From: an uncultured Alphaproteobacteria bacterium
Lineage (GTDB): Bacteria > Pseudomonadota > Alphaproteobacteria > UBA9655
Length of the DNA stretch: 52,084 bases
Assembly: GCA_937967795.1 (NCBI GenBank)
Contig: CALBSK010000038.1
Location: 1 to 52,084, forward strand
Direction of reading: 5' to 3'
Every line of letters starts with the position of its first letter. Within the stretch, counting starts at the first letter, position 1. Position numbers and translations under genes: made by a program. The notes beneath the pieces were generated by a model, which searched no databases, had not been told where the DNA came from, and saw only the letters and a program-made list of their open reading frames with translations. This document shows positions 17,584 through 25,749 of the stretch, in pieces.

Positions 17584-18960
17584 ATGATAGTAAAAAAGAA
17601 ATTTTTAAATTTTCTTATGATCTTTTCCATGGGAAACCTGATGAACGTATTGATAAATCCCGCTCAGGCGAATCGGGAGTGGAAAATTGAGGTCAGCCCC
17701 ACTCATCACACTTTACACGCTTCCCCCGCCATCGGAATGGATGAGAGATATAAAGGATATTCTCAGATTTATGGAGGAACACTTCCAAAAGCTCCTCTCT
17801 TTCAAACATATCTGCCCGATAGCCACTCCCATTTTGAAGCAGAAGTTCCTTTATTTATGTCGCTTCCTTCTGCCTATTTTTCAAAGCTTCCTGAAAGTAT
17901 TCGCTCTGAAATGAGAGTGGATCGTATTGTGGATAACGCCCTAAAAATATTTATTGTAGGGCAAAGTATTCCTTTTGACGGAGAAGGGGTCCGTAGTGGC
18001 TTTTATCCTCATTACGCAACAGATCCTTTAGCGCCCACGCGAGGAAGCTATAGTACTTCAAGAAACGTCAAACTGATGATAGCGGACAGTGCTTCAAAAA
18101 AATTGAAATTTGAAGTTATTGGTAGAAGTGACGGCGAGGTTAGAAATGTCCAGGAGGGAGAAAATATCTTAAAGAGTATTGTTCCACGAAAAAGCTCAAT
18201 TGTTCATCCGGCCAGAGATAATCTTACTGTTGTTTCTCCGATCCCCATGGGTGTTATAGGGCTTGATCAAGAGAGGAATGACAATTTCTGGTCCTATGTG
18301 GCTTATGAAGAAAATGGAAGAAGACAAGCCATTGCAACGTTCCATTTGATGTTGGGGTCGAACTACCGCAATGTGTACACTGAATTGTGGGGAAAACCGG
18401 AAAGAAAAAATTTTGGTCTTCTTCCTGCCGGAACGCATACACTTACAAGAACGACCGATGATTTAGTTCAGGTTCTCAAGGGGTTAAATGAGGTCACAAA
18501 AACAAATGACCCTTCTCAGCCCTTTCTAAAGGTTATCAATTTGATTCAAGAAGAACCTGCCCGGCGCCCACATCCTCCGGCAGTTAGAGAAGCGCAACAC
18601 CCACGCAAGGAACCTGAACCTTCTGTTACAAGAAAGAGATCACCCCCAACGTTGTCAAAGGAAAGGCCCCAAGTTGCTGCAAGAAAGAGAAAACCCGAAG
18701 TCTCCAGGGGCAGATCTCGATCTGTTGTAAAGGCGAAAGCGCAAAAAGTTTCTCTAAAGACAAAACCTCAATCTGCTGCACAAAAGGTAAAGACATCACA
18801 AAGAGCTCGTTTAAAGAAAGAGACTCCTTCGGCTACCAAGAGAAAAGTGCTGCAAACGCCTTTAAAGAAAAGGCCTGCCCCCGCAACACGGAGAAAAGGA
18901 ATCCGGAAGCCACTTCTTCAAAAAAGACCTCGCCCTTCTCATATGAGAAGAAGACGCTAA
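17584..18960 (+). CDS. Exported protein with histone-like basic tail, paralog A
   Basis: A signal peptide (MIVKKKFLNFLMIFSMGN..., cleavage near AQA) is followed by a domain of about 300 residues of unknown family, then from about residue 330 to the end a Pro/Lys/Arg/Ala/Ser/Thr-rich tail ending in RRRR. The tail resembles histone H1 or chlamydial/Coxiella histone-like tails (repeated KxP and TPxKK units). The N-terminal domain shares motifs with paralog B: ILKSIV, SIVHP, FWSYV, KNFGL. GTG at 17578 is an alternative start. Function unknown; an exported, DNA-, RNA- or polysaccharide-binding protein is an inference from charge. Confidence 0.75.
   Translation: MIVKKKFLNFLMIFSMGNLMNVLINPAQANREWKIEVSPTHHTLHASPAIGMDERYKGYSQIYGGTLPKAPLFQTYLPDSHSHFEAEVPLFMSLPSAYFSKLPESIRSEMRVDRIVDNALKIFIVGQSIPFDGEGVRSGFYPHYATDPLAPTRGSYSTSRNVKLMIADSASKKLKFEVIGRSDGEVRNVQEGENILKSIVPRKSSIVHPARDNLTVVSPIPMGVIGLDQERNDNFWSYVAYEENGRRQAIATFHLMLGSNYRNVYTELWGKPERKNFGLLPAGTHTLTRTTDDLVQVLKGLNEVTKTNDPSQPFLKVINLIQEEPARRPHPPAVREAQHPRKEPEPSVTRKRSPPTLSKERPQVAARKRKPEVSRGRSRSVVKAKAQKVSLKTKPQSAAQKVKTSQRARLKKETPSATKRKVLQTPLKKRPAPATRRKGIRKPLLQKRPRPSHMRRRR
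18574..18960 (+). repeat. Basic-tail DNA repeat, copy A
   Basis: The 387 bases coding for the basic tail of paralog A are nearly identical to 20037-20426, while the upstream parts of the two genes differ greatly. Confidence 0.9.
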
Positions 18961-19016
18961 GTTTTATAAAGGGAAGTTCCTTGAAAAAATTTTATTAAAT
19001 ATGGTTGGAAAAAATA

Positions 19017-20426
19017 ATGAGAAAAAAGAAATTTTTAAATTTTTGCATGATTTTTTTCCTGGGAAATGTGATAAGTTTGCTGAAGACTCCTGTTCAGGCG
19101 AATCGAGAGTGGGAAGTTGAAGTTTTTGGTAGACGGAGTGTTTTTATCTACCCAAAAAAAGGGGCCTATGAACAACATAAAGGTATATCGCAACTCTACA
19201 GTGATAGACATGCTGCTCTCCCAAAAGCCCCGATGGTCTTACGATTTTACCAGGATACGAGGCTCATTACAGTAGCGAGGGAGGCGGATATACTCTTCCA
19301 CGTTCCCCCATCACGTTTTTTAAGCTTACCAAAAATCATTCAAGACGAATTAAATACTGATGGGGTTGATCCTCATTCAACGAAGATGTTTATTGCTGGC
19401 CAACACATAGAAGATGTCTGTGGACCGCGACAAGTTTTAGGCTTTTATCCTCAATTTGGAACAGACCCATCAGCTCCTTCCGCAGGGAGTTACCATCAAT
19501 TCAGAAATGTCAAACTTATGGTAGGATCCAGCGATTCGGGATTAATAAAATTTGAAGCCGGTCATGATGAACCTGGTTTAGCGATTGATACCGTTACAGA
19601 ATCTGGACGAGTTCTTAAAAGTATTGTTTCCAATAAAGCCTCTATTGTCCATCCTCCCTGTGGATGTGGACTAAATAATCCCACATGCACCCATTCTGTA
19701 AATGTCTCTCCAACTCCCATTACCCTTTCCGGTCTTGATAGAAATAAGGGTGAGAGCTTTTGGAGCTATGTGTCATATAAAGAGAACGATACCCCTACGG
19801 CGATTGTCACCTTACATTTACTCTGGAAACAAGATAGAGAAGTTGACCAGCATTGGGAGATAAGGCAAGAGTTGTGGGGAAACCGACGCCAATGGAAAAA
19901 TTTCGGCCTTATTCCTTCCGGAGAAAGTCGTGAAAAAAGTACAGAAGATCTTATTAACATATTTAGTGGAATCAAGGAAAATCGTCATTTCAAGGGCCAT
20001 GGCCAGCATTTTCAACATCTTCTTACTTTTCTTAAACCTCCGGCAGTTAGAGAAGCGCAACACCCACGCAAGGAACCTGGACCTTCTGTTACAAGAAGGA
20101 GGTCAGCCCCAACTTTGTCAAAAGAAAGGATTCAAGTTCCTGCCAGAAAGAGAAAACCCGAAGTCTCAAGGGGCAGATTTCGACCTCCTGTAAAGGCGAA
20201 GGCGCAAAAAGCTTCTCCAAAGACAAAACCTCACCCTGCTGCGCAAAAGGTAAAGATGTCGCAAAGAGCTCCTTTAAAGAAAGAGACTCCTTCGGCTACC
20301 AAGAGAAAAGTGCTGAAAACGCCTTTAAAGAAAAGGCCTGCCCCCGCAACACGGAGAAAAGGAATCCGGAAGCCACTTCTTCAAAAAAGACCTCGCCATT
20401 CTCATATGAGGAAAAGAAGGAGATAA
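19017..20426 (+). CDS. Exported protein with histone-like basic tail, paralog B
   Basis: The tandem paralog of the preceding gene, starting 56 bases after it. It has a similar signal peptide (MRKKKFLNFCMIFFLGN, cleavage near VQA), an N-terminal domain of about 310 residues clearly homologous but diverged (shared LPKAPM, ILKSIV, SIVHPP, FWSYVSYKEN, ELWG, KNFGL), and the same tail of about 130 residues ending RKRRR. A Cys-rich insertion (CGCGLNNPTC) is only in this copy. The ATG at 19017 is chosen over the upstream TTG. No family recognised. The basic tail makes it a candidate nucleic-acid-binding or nucleus-directed exported protein, which is inference only. Confidence 0.75.
   Translation: MRKKKFLNFCMIFFLGNVISLLKTPVQANREWEVEVFGRRSVFIYPKKGAYEQHKGISQLYSDRHAALPKAPMVLRFYQDTRLITVAREADILFHVPPSRFLSLPKIIQDELNTDGVDPHSTKMFIAGQHIEDVCGPRQVLGFYPQFGTDPSAPSAGSYHQFRNVKLMVGSSDSGLIKFEAGHDEPGLAIDTVTESGRVLKSIVSNKASIVHPPCGCGLNNPTCTHSVNVSPTPITLSGLDRNKGESFWSYVSYKENDTPTAIVTLHLLWKQDREVDQHWEIRQELWGNRRQWKNFGLIPSGESREKSTEDLINIFSGIKENRHFKGHGQHFQHLLTFLKPPAVREAQHPRKEPGPSVTRRRSAPTLSKERIQVPARKRKPEVSRGRFRPPVKAKAQKASPKTKPHPAAQKVKMSQRAPLKKETPSATKRKVLKTPLKKRPAPATRRKGIRKPLLQKRPRHSHMRKRRR
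20037..20426 (+). repeat. Basic-tail DNA repeat, copy B
   Basis: Nearly identical to 18574-18960, in direct orientation 1.46 kb downstream, coding for the same basic tail. Confidence 0.9.
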
Positions 20427-20440
20427 CTTTACGATTTTTT

Positions 20441-21655
20441 TCATGGTTGTGAATATGGGATTCTTGATACCCATAAAATACCTGGAATAGAAGAGAGTGT
20501 CACAAAAACTAAAAAAAACATCCATCCAAAAGAATCTATGATAAATCCCGCCACAGGTGAAGCAAATGAGCGGCTTACATCAGAAAAAGAGGTTAAAAGA
20601 GCCAGTTGGGTCGCCGCAAAAGCAATACTCGAACACGTTAATTGATAAGAGAAAAAGGTGACAAGAGCTATCCCACTGCAAAAGTGTTCAATGCCAATGG
20701 TAAAGTAGAGAAAAGGCAGGTTTGCACCCAGTTGATTTTGGATAAGAAAAAGAAGGCAAGATAAGCCATGGGCGATGCCTGCCCAAAAAAGGATTTTTTT
20801 ATATCCGTAGAGACGAATCCAATATCCACCCATAAATCCACCAAACAGTGTTGCACCTAAGCCAAAAACCTTAGCTACATTGCTTACTTCTATTTTGGTA
20901 AATCCAAGGTCTAATAGAAATAACGTCTGCATCATCTGAAGAAGATTATCCGGCAAGCGATAAATGAGCATAAAAACAAGAATAGCGACCCATCCCTTTT
21001 GTGCCATGAAATCCTTGAAGGGGCCAATGAGAACATAGCGAATCCAGTCATCAGCTTTGGCATATGAAGGAGTATGCTGAAGAGAAAATCGATCCGGCTC
21101 TTTTGTCAACAAAACCGCAATCAAACCGACACTCATCAAGAGCATGATAAAGAGGTAGACAGCCTGCCATGAAAAAAATTCAGACAAATAAAGAGCTCCT
21201 GCACCTCCGGTAAGAATGGCCATGCGATAGGCAAAAACGCTCATACCTTCTCCCACTCCCCAGTCACGAGACGGTAAAGTTTCCATCTGATAAGCGAGGA
21301 GCAGAACGTGCTGGCTGGCTGCGGAAATGGTCACTACAAATCCACAAGTTACAAAAGCTATAAGATTCTCGAGAGGATCAAGGAGAACCATTATTAAAAG
21401 CCCCCCAATGGCTGTAAGCTGAACAAGGCAAAGCCAGCTGCGTCTTTGTCCTAAAATCTTCTTTAAAAAGGGGAGGGGGACATGATCAAGAAGGGGCGCC
21501 CATAAAAACTTGACCGTATAAGGAAGATGCAAAAGACCAAAAAGTCCAATGGATGTGTAATTAAATCCATAGCTTTGGAGCCATACACCCAAAGTTTTGG
21601 AAGTTAAAAGAAGTGGAAGCCCGTTGGCATAAGCAATACAGCCAATTACCATCAC
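20441..21655 (-). CDS. AmpG-like major facilitator permease
   Basis: This 12-segment transporter of the MFS family (404 residues) resembles AmpG, which imports anhydro-muropeptides in peptidoglycan recycling: ANGLPLLLTSKTLGVWL near the start, LWAPLLDHV, and GQRRSWLCLVQL. The frame stays open upstream and reads IFRQYRDPQV, which looks like family sequence but has no usual start codon; the GTG at 21655 or ATG at 21652 are the earliest normal ones. It ends 15 bases from the convergent basic-tail gene. The AmiD-like amidase at 37.7 kb would fit the same recycling route. AmpG role is likely, not certain. Confidence 0.8.
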   Translation of the reverse strand: MMVIGCIAYANGLPLLLTSKTLGVWLQSYGFNYTSIGLFGLLHLPYTVKFLWAPLLDHVPLPFLKKILGQRRSWLCLVQLTAIGGLLIMVLLDPLENLIAFVTCGFVVTISAASQHVLLLAYQMETLPSRDWGVGEGMSVFAYRMAILTGGAGALYLSEFFSWQAVYLFIMLLMSVGLIAVLLTKEPDRFSLQHTPSYAKADDWIRYVLIGPFKDFMAQKGWVAILVFMLIYRLPDNLLQMMQTLFLLDLGFTKIEVSNVAKVFGLGATLFGGFMGGYWIRLYGYKKILFWAGIAHGLSCLLFLIQNQLGANLPFLYFTIGIEHFCSGIALVTFFSYQLTCSSIAFAATQLALLTSFSDVSRSFASPVAGFIIDSFGWMFFLVFVTLSSIPGILWVSRIPYSQP

Positions 21656-21787
21656 TTGTGGATCTCTGTATTGCCGAAAGATACTTGCAAATCCAATTAA
21701 AAAGGTGTGGATAGGGAATAGATAGGATGGGCTGGAAATTTCGTTATAGGAAATTTTGAGTTTTGAAATGAAGACAAGGCCCTTTCT

Positions 21788-22936
21788 TTATACACGCATC
21801 GGCATTAATACATAGAGAGCTGAATTGTCCATTGCATCTTTTGCGATAATGGCCTGTGTTTCATCTCCAATAAGCAATTGAAGTGTGGGGCTGGAAATTT
21901 GTTGCGTGACGTCGAGAATGTAACGCGCATTAAATCCAAAATCAATAGGATCACTTGTGTAGGTTACTTCGATCTCCTCCACAGCACTCCCGGTATCACT
22001 GCTTTGCGTAGAGAGCGTCATTATTGCATCTTGAGCGCGTATTTTCACGGGGCGCAACTTATCTGTAGACATAATAGAAATACGGTCTACTGTTTCGGCC
22101 AAAGCTTTTGCATTAATTTCTAAGAGCTTATCATTATTGAAAGGGATAACCTTCTCATATTCAGGGAATTTGCCTTCAATTAAGCGAGAAATAAGAATGG
22201 AGGAGGCGACGGCAAAACGCACTTGATGGTCAGATAAGGAAATTGTGATTTCTTCCGCTGCTTCATCAATAAGTTTGCGAATTTCATGAATAGTTTTTCG
22301 TGAAATGATTACTTGGGGCATTGATGCTGCTTCAGGAGGAAGGTCAACCTGAGCTTGGGCAAGACGGAGGCCATCTGTGGCGACAGCTCTTAAAAACCCA
22401 TCAGGGGTTGCATGAAAGTAAATTCCGTTGAGGTAATAACGGGTTTCTTCCGTAGACATGGAAAAACGGGTTTTATCAATAAGACGGGAAAGTTCGCCTG
22501 CGTGAATCTTAAAAGTGCAAGAAAGATCATCGGTTGTTATAAGGGGAAAATCATTAGCGGGCAAACACGCAAAATGATAGTTGGAACGACCGGAACGTAA
22601 ATGAAGAGAAGATCCATCTTCTGTAGATTTTAACTCAACTTCGGCTCCTTCTGGAAGTTTTCGGATAACATCGAAAAGAAGATGAGCAGAAACAGCTATG
22701 CGACCAGGGACGACAATATGAGCTGGTAAGGTTTCAACAAATGCAATTTCCAAATCAGTTGCTGTAATTTTTAAAAAGGGTCCTTGGGCTTCAACCAGAA
22801 TATGAGAGAGAATAGGAACGGTATTACGTTTTTCAACAACCCCTTGACAATGGGCCAGAGCTTTTAAAAGAGCCGCTTTTTCGACAATCACGTGAAGAAA
22901 GTCGTGATTTGGGAGGGGTAAGGATTCAGCTGTCAT
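21788..22936 (-). CDS. dnaN: DNA polymerase III beta sliding clamp
   Basis: The 382-residue protein has the three clamp domains (opening EKAALLKALAHCQGVVEKRNTVPILSHILVE; C-terminal ALYVLMPMRV is the usual end). It is the processivity ring loaded by DnaX. Its ATG lies 4 bases after the dnaA stop, so the two are translationally close, a very common dnaA-dnaN arrangement. Confidence 0.98.
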   Translation of the reverse strand: MTAESLPLPNHDFLHVIVEKAALLKALAHCQGVVEKRNTVPILSHILVEAQGPFLKITATDLEIAFVETLPAHIVVPGRIAVSAHLLFDVIRKLPEGAEVELKSTEDGSSLHLRSGRSNYHFACLPANDFPLITTDDLSCTFKIHAGELSRLIDKTRFSMSTEETRYYLNGIYFHATPDGFLRAVATDGLRLAQAQVDLPPEAASMPQVIISRKTIHEIRKLIDEAAEEITISLSDHQVRFAVASSILISRLIEGKFPEYEKVIPFNNDKLLEINAKALAETVDRISIMSTDKLRPVKIRAQDAIMTLSTQSSDTGSAVEEIEVTYTSDPIDFGFNARYILDVTQQISSPTLQLLIGDETQAIIAKDAMDNSALYVLMPMRV

Positions 22937-22940
22937 TATT

Positions 22941-24272
22941 TTAACTCTCCAACATTCGACAGAGTAATTCGATATCTTCGCACATATTTTTCTCTACTGC
23001 TATAAGCTCTTCTATTTTTTTGACAGCATGTAAAACAGTTGTGTGATCACGCCCCCCAAATTTGCGACCTATTTCGGGTAAGGAGCGGGGAGTGAGCTGT
23101 TTTGAAAGATACATAGCTACCTGACGTGGTCGGGCTACGGTTCGGGCTCGACGGGGAGAATGCATATCAGAAATACGAACGCTATAATATTCTGCAACTT
23201 TTTTTTGAATATCATCGATGCTTACTCGACGATCATTTGCTCGCAGTAAATCTCTGAGGACATCCTGAGTTGAGTCAAGGGTAATATCCCTTCCCACAAG
23301 TGTAGCATGAGCCACCACACGCGTTAGGGCTCCCTCCAGTTCTCTCACATTCGAAGAGATTTTATGAGCTAAAAACTCAAGGACTTTTTGAGGAACCGGT
23401 GTTTGCATTTGTTCGGCTTTGGCTTGAAGTATTCCAAGGCGAAGTTCATAGGTTGTCGGATGAATATCGGCCACAAGCCCCCAGCCGAGTCGCGATTTAA
23501 GGCGCTCTTCCATCCCTTCTAAGTCTGAGGGGGATTTATCAGCAGAAATAATAATCTGGCGGTTTTGATCGACGAGAGCATTAAAAGTATGAAAAAATTC
23601 TTCCTGAGTTGAATCTTTACCATTGATAAATTGAACATCATCAATCATCAAAACATCTACCGATCGAAACTGGTCTTTAAAGGCTACCGTGTCTCTAAAA
23701 CGCAAGGCGCGAATAAACTGATACATGAATTTTTCAGCGGACAAATAAATAACTTTTCTTTTAGGATGACATTTTTTAATGTGCCAGGCAATAGCGTGCA
23801 TGAGGTGGGTTTTCCCAAGCCCAACACCTCCATATAAAAATAAAGGATTAAAAGTGACCCTTTCAGATTCAGCAACTTTTCTCGCGGCAGCGTGGGCGAG
23901 TTCATTGGGTTTTCCTACGATAAAATTGTTGAAGGTAAATCGAGAATCAAGGGTTGATCCCACTTCTGGTATATCCAAAAAAGGTTGATCAGAACTTTTT
24001 TCTTCCTGGTTTTCCTCAACAATAACTTCTAATTGGAGAATGTTATCATTTTCGCTTTGAAGAATCGTCTTAACCCGTTCAGCATAATGATTTTTAACCC
24101 AATCGCGCATAAATGTAGTGGGTGCTGCAAGACGTATACAACCATTGTGATGGTCGACAATGGATAAGGGCTTAAGCCAACTGGAGTAGGTAGCTTCTCC
24201 ATATTCGTCAATGAGACGAGATTGAATACGCTTCCATTGCTCTTTAAGGTCAGTTGTTACTGAATATCCCAT
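22941..24272 (-). CDS. dnaA: Chromosomal replication initiator DnaA
   Basis: This AAA+ origin-binding initiator has all four domains: the N-terminal oligomer domain (WKRIQSRLIDEYG), a short linker, the ATPase with Walker A (LYGGVGLGKTHLMHAI) and Walker B (DVLMIDDVQF), and the C-terminal HTH with GGRDHTTVLHA for DnaA-box contact. The ATG at 24296 is possible, but ATG 24272 has AAGG 6 bases before it and gives 443 residues. rpsT lies immediately upstream, as in other alphaproteobacteria. I did not find a DnaA-box cluster nearby, so the origin is not placed. Confidence 0.97.
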   Translation of the reverse strand: MGYSVTTDLKEQWKRIQSRLIDEYGEATYSSWLKPLSIVDHHNGCIRLAAPTTFMRDWVKNHYAERVKTILQSENDNILQLEVIVEENQEEKSSDQPFLDIPEVGSTLDSRFTFNNFIVGKPNELAHAAARKVAESERVTFNPLFLYGGVGLGKTHLMHAIAWHIKKCHPKRKVIYLSAEKFMYQFIRALRFRDTVAFKDQFRSVDVLMIDDVQFINGKDSTQEEFFHTFNALVDQNRQIIISADKSPSDLEGMEERLKSRLGWGLVADIHPTTYELRLGILQAKAEQMQTPVPQKVLEFLAHKISSNVRELEGALTRVVAHATLVGRDITLDSTQDVLRDLLRANDRRVSIDDIQKKVAEYYSVRISDMHSPRRARTVARPRQVAMYLSKQLTPRSLPEIGRKFGGRDHTTVLHAVKKIEELIAVEKNMCEDIELLCRMLES

Positions 24273-24307
24273 CCTGGACCTTCTTGCCCTTGTCATAAGT
24301 CAAAACC

Positions 24308-24321
24308 ATCCCTTGCGGGAT
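24308..24321 (-). terminator. Weak hairpin between rpsT and dnaA
   Basis: ATCCC / GGGAT stem with a TTGC/GCAA loop, followed on the minus strand by GGTTTT. It may reduce read-through from rpsT into dnaA. Confidence 0.35.
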
Positions 24322-24370
24322 TTTAAAAATCCTAGCACGCTACGTTTTTAATAAAGTATTTCTTGTTATT

Positions 24371-24634
24371 TTACGCGAGCTTTATAACTCGTGCATTAAG
24401 CCTTGACATCTTACGAGCGGCGGTATTGCGATGCAAGACTCCTTTTGTAACGCCGCGCATGATTTCCGGTTGTGCCAATTTAAGGGCAGTTTGGGCGGTT
24501 TTTTTATCACCTGAAGTGATAGCGGTCTCTACTTTTTTTATAAATGTTCGAATGCGAGAAATTCGTGAGTGATTGAGCAAAGTTTGTTTTTCATCTCGAC
24601 GAATTCGCTTCATTGCTGACTTATGTTGTGCCAT
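24371..24634 (-). CDS. rpsT: Ribosomal protein S20
   Basis: The 87-residue protein matches S20 end to end (AQHKSAMKRIRRDEKQTLLNHSRISR opening; GVLHRNTAARKMSRLNARV ending). It binds 16S rRNA early in 30S assembly. It is placed directly in front of dnaA on the same strand, with a strong promoter-like sequence upstream at 24675-24703. Confidence 0.98.
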   Translation of the reverse strand: MAQHKSAMKRIRRDEKQTLLNHSRISRIRTFIKKVETAITSGDKKTAQTALKLAQPEIMRGVTKGVLHRNTAARKMSRLNARVIKLA

Positions 24635-24674
24635 ACGTTTCCTTACGTAACTCTATCTATCATGTTGAAGAGGA

Positions 24675-24703
24675 GTTATAGCTCACTCTCTCTTTATCGT
24701 CAA
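24675..24703 (-). promoter_or_regulatory. Candidate sigma70 promoter for rpsT
   Basis: Read on the minus strand: TTGACG, a 17-base spacer, TATAAC. It lies about 40 bases before the rpsT ATG and is one of the best-matching promoters in the window. Confidence 0.6.
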
Positions 24704-24712
24704 CAGGTGGGT

Positions 24713-24811
24713 TCATTCTAAAATCAAAGGGAGAAGGGCGGTTTGTAGAGAGTCACTCATTTGAGGGGGACGTAATTCTCCCAACATCCACGTATCAAGT
24801 AAAATCTTCAC
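24713..24811 (-). pseudogene. VapC-type toxin remnant (N-terminal stub)
   Basis: Directly after the antitoxin, its GTG start overlapping the antitoxin stop (GTGA), a 32-codon frame reads MKILLDTWMLGELRPPQMSD and then a stop. LLDT is the first catalytic aspartate region of PIN-domain VapC toxins, normally about 130 residues. The rest is missing, so the toxin is dead and the antitoxin is left without partner. It is too short for normal gene calling. Confidence 0.7.
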
Positions 24812-25092
24812 AGCTCACTATCTCGACTGGGACTTTCATCACGTGTAAGCTCAAGACCCTCAAAAGAAGGGCCCTCCCTTAAATAATTTTTGAAACTTGG
24901 ACGGATCCCCCTCAATCGCCTATACGACATTTTAGAGAGAAGAATGACAGCCTGGTTGCGACGGCGAATTTTTTTAGGTCCTTTTGTAAGAGTCAACGTT
25001 ACAATCTCCCTCAATCGGTTTTTTGCATCTGCTAAAAGCGTTTTGGAAACAAGAAAATTGTTGGGTGGTTTATTATTGAGAAACTGCTGCAA
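24808..25092 (-). CDS. Phd/YefM-type antitoxin, 5' end altered by a MITE
   Basis: The 94-codon frame contains ADAKNRLREIV, a KGPKKIRRRNQAVILLSKMSYRRL core and the C-terminal RDESPSRDSEL, which closely follow the Phd-type pattern (DAKxRxSEVV ... GPQxITRRGxxVVVLSxxEYxRL ... DRSPTRDVEL). The expected N-terminal start codon before the core is absent; the frame is open into the MITE (TTG at 25092). So translation may begin inside the MITE or not at all. It normally represses its own operon and neutralises VapC, which here is only a stub. Possibly a non-functional relic. Confidence 0.7.
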   Translation of the reverse strand: MQQFLNNKPPNNFLVSKTLLADAKNRLREIVTLTLTKGPKKIRRRNQAVILLSKMSYRRLRGIRPSFKNYLREGPSFEGLELTRDESPSRDSEL

Positions 25093-25223
25093 AAGGAGCT
25101 TCCCCCAACAATGTCATGCCGAACTCGTTTCGGCATCTCTTTGATAATATTCAAAAGATCCTGAAACAAGTTCAGGATGACAGCTTTTTTTAGGCCCATT
25201 AAGACCCTTTTGCAGCACCTTCT
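25079..25223. mobile_element. MITE with IS5-type inverted ends, containing a nested palindromic repeat
   Basis: The 12-base ends TGCTGCAAAAGG (25085-25096) and CCTTTTGCAGCA (25206-25217) are perfect inverted repeats and extend with mismatches to about 20 bases. No coding sequence lies between. The ends resemble the outer end of the IS5-type remnant at 13839-13859. Inside are two arms of the palindromic repeat (25113-25138 and 25156-25181). A part of the same end (GAAACTGCTGCAAAA) occurs again at about 26244-26258. No clear target duplication was seen. Confidence 0.65.
25113..25181. repeat. Palindromic repeat pair (RPE-like)
   Basis: Two oppositely placed units of 26 bases: GTCATGCCGAA...TTCGGCATCT and AGATCCTGAA...TTCAGGATGAC. 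Each is a small hairpin, and together they form a longer palindrome. Related units lie at 30372-30427 and 38793-38897. Confidence 0.7.
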
Positions 25224-25308
25224 ATTGAAATTCTCTTTATGAGGCAGGACATTCTATATTACAGTAGAAGGAGCAGTAATGGGTGTTGCTCAATTAAATT
25301 CTGAATCT

Positions 25309-25749
25309 TTATTTCAACAACCTCGGATCGAACTCAAAAGGAGCTTTTTCTAGCGTTGTCACTTCCTTGGCTTCTGGGTGTCGCGGATTTATGAGAATAT
25401 TTCGTTCCTGCGGAATAATAACAGAAGGGACGATCAAAACGGCTGAGGCTTGGTCTTGATGCCACGCATTTCCTGTCTTTCGACAGGAGTCTGTGCGTTT
25501 GATAGAGGAAATTTCTCCTTTGAATTCCTTCATCTTTACAGACTCGGGAATGTTTAGTTTTAAAAAAACAAATCCCTTTGGAATTCTCAATTCCGGAAGT
25601 CCCACGAGAATTTCTAAACATGAAAGGGATAAACTTGAAGCACAATAAACAACGTTATATCCTTCAGAATTCCATCTGCCTCCATAAAGAAAAGCCCCCA
25701 TTCCAGAGAGATCTTCATACCCCTCTTTACATAATCGCCAAACGATCAT
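25309..25749 (-). CDS. RES-domain toxin of a type II TA pair
   Basis: This 146-residue protein is a RES-domain toxin, a family with an ADP-ribosyltransferase-like fold that degrades NAD+ and stops growth. Key features are conserved: VWRL with R5, the YGGRWN motif (R25), CLEILV with E46, and SAVLIVPSVIIPQERNILINP with the family serine. Its ATG overlaps the TGA of the preceding antitoxin gene (ATGA), so the pair is translationally coupled. It looks intact, unlike the neighbouring vapC stub. Confidence 0.9.
   Translation of the reverse strand: MIVWRLCKEGYEDLSGMGAFLYGGRWNSEGYNVVYCASSLSLSCLEILVGLPELRIPKGFVFLKLNIPESVKMKEFKGEISSIKRTDSCRKTGNAWHQDQASAVLIVPSVIIPQERNILINPRHPEAKEVTTLEKAPFEFDPRLLK

Noticed and set aside
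24635..24810. Possible replication origin near rpsT-dnaA
   Set aside because: No cluster of DnaA boxes or AT-rich unwinding region could be read; dnaA position alone does not mark the origin in this group.
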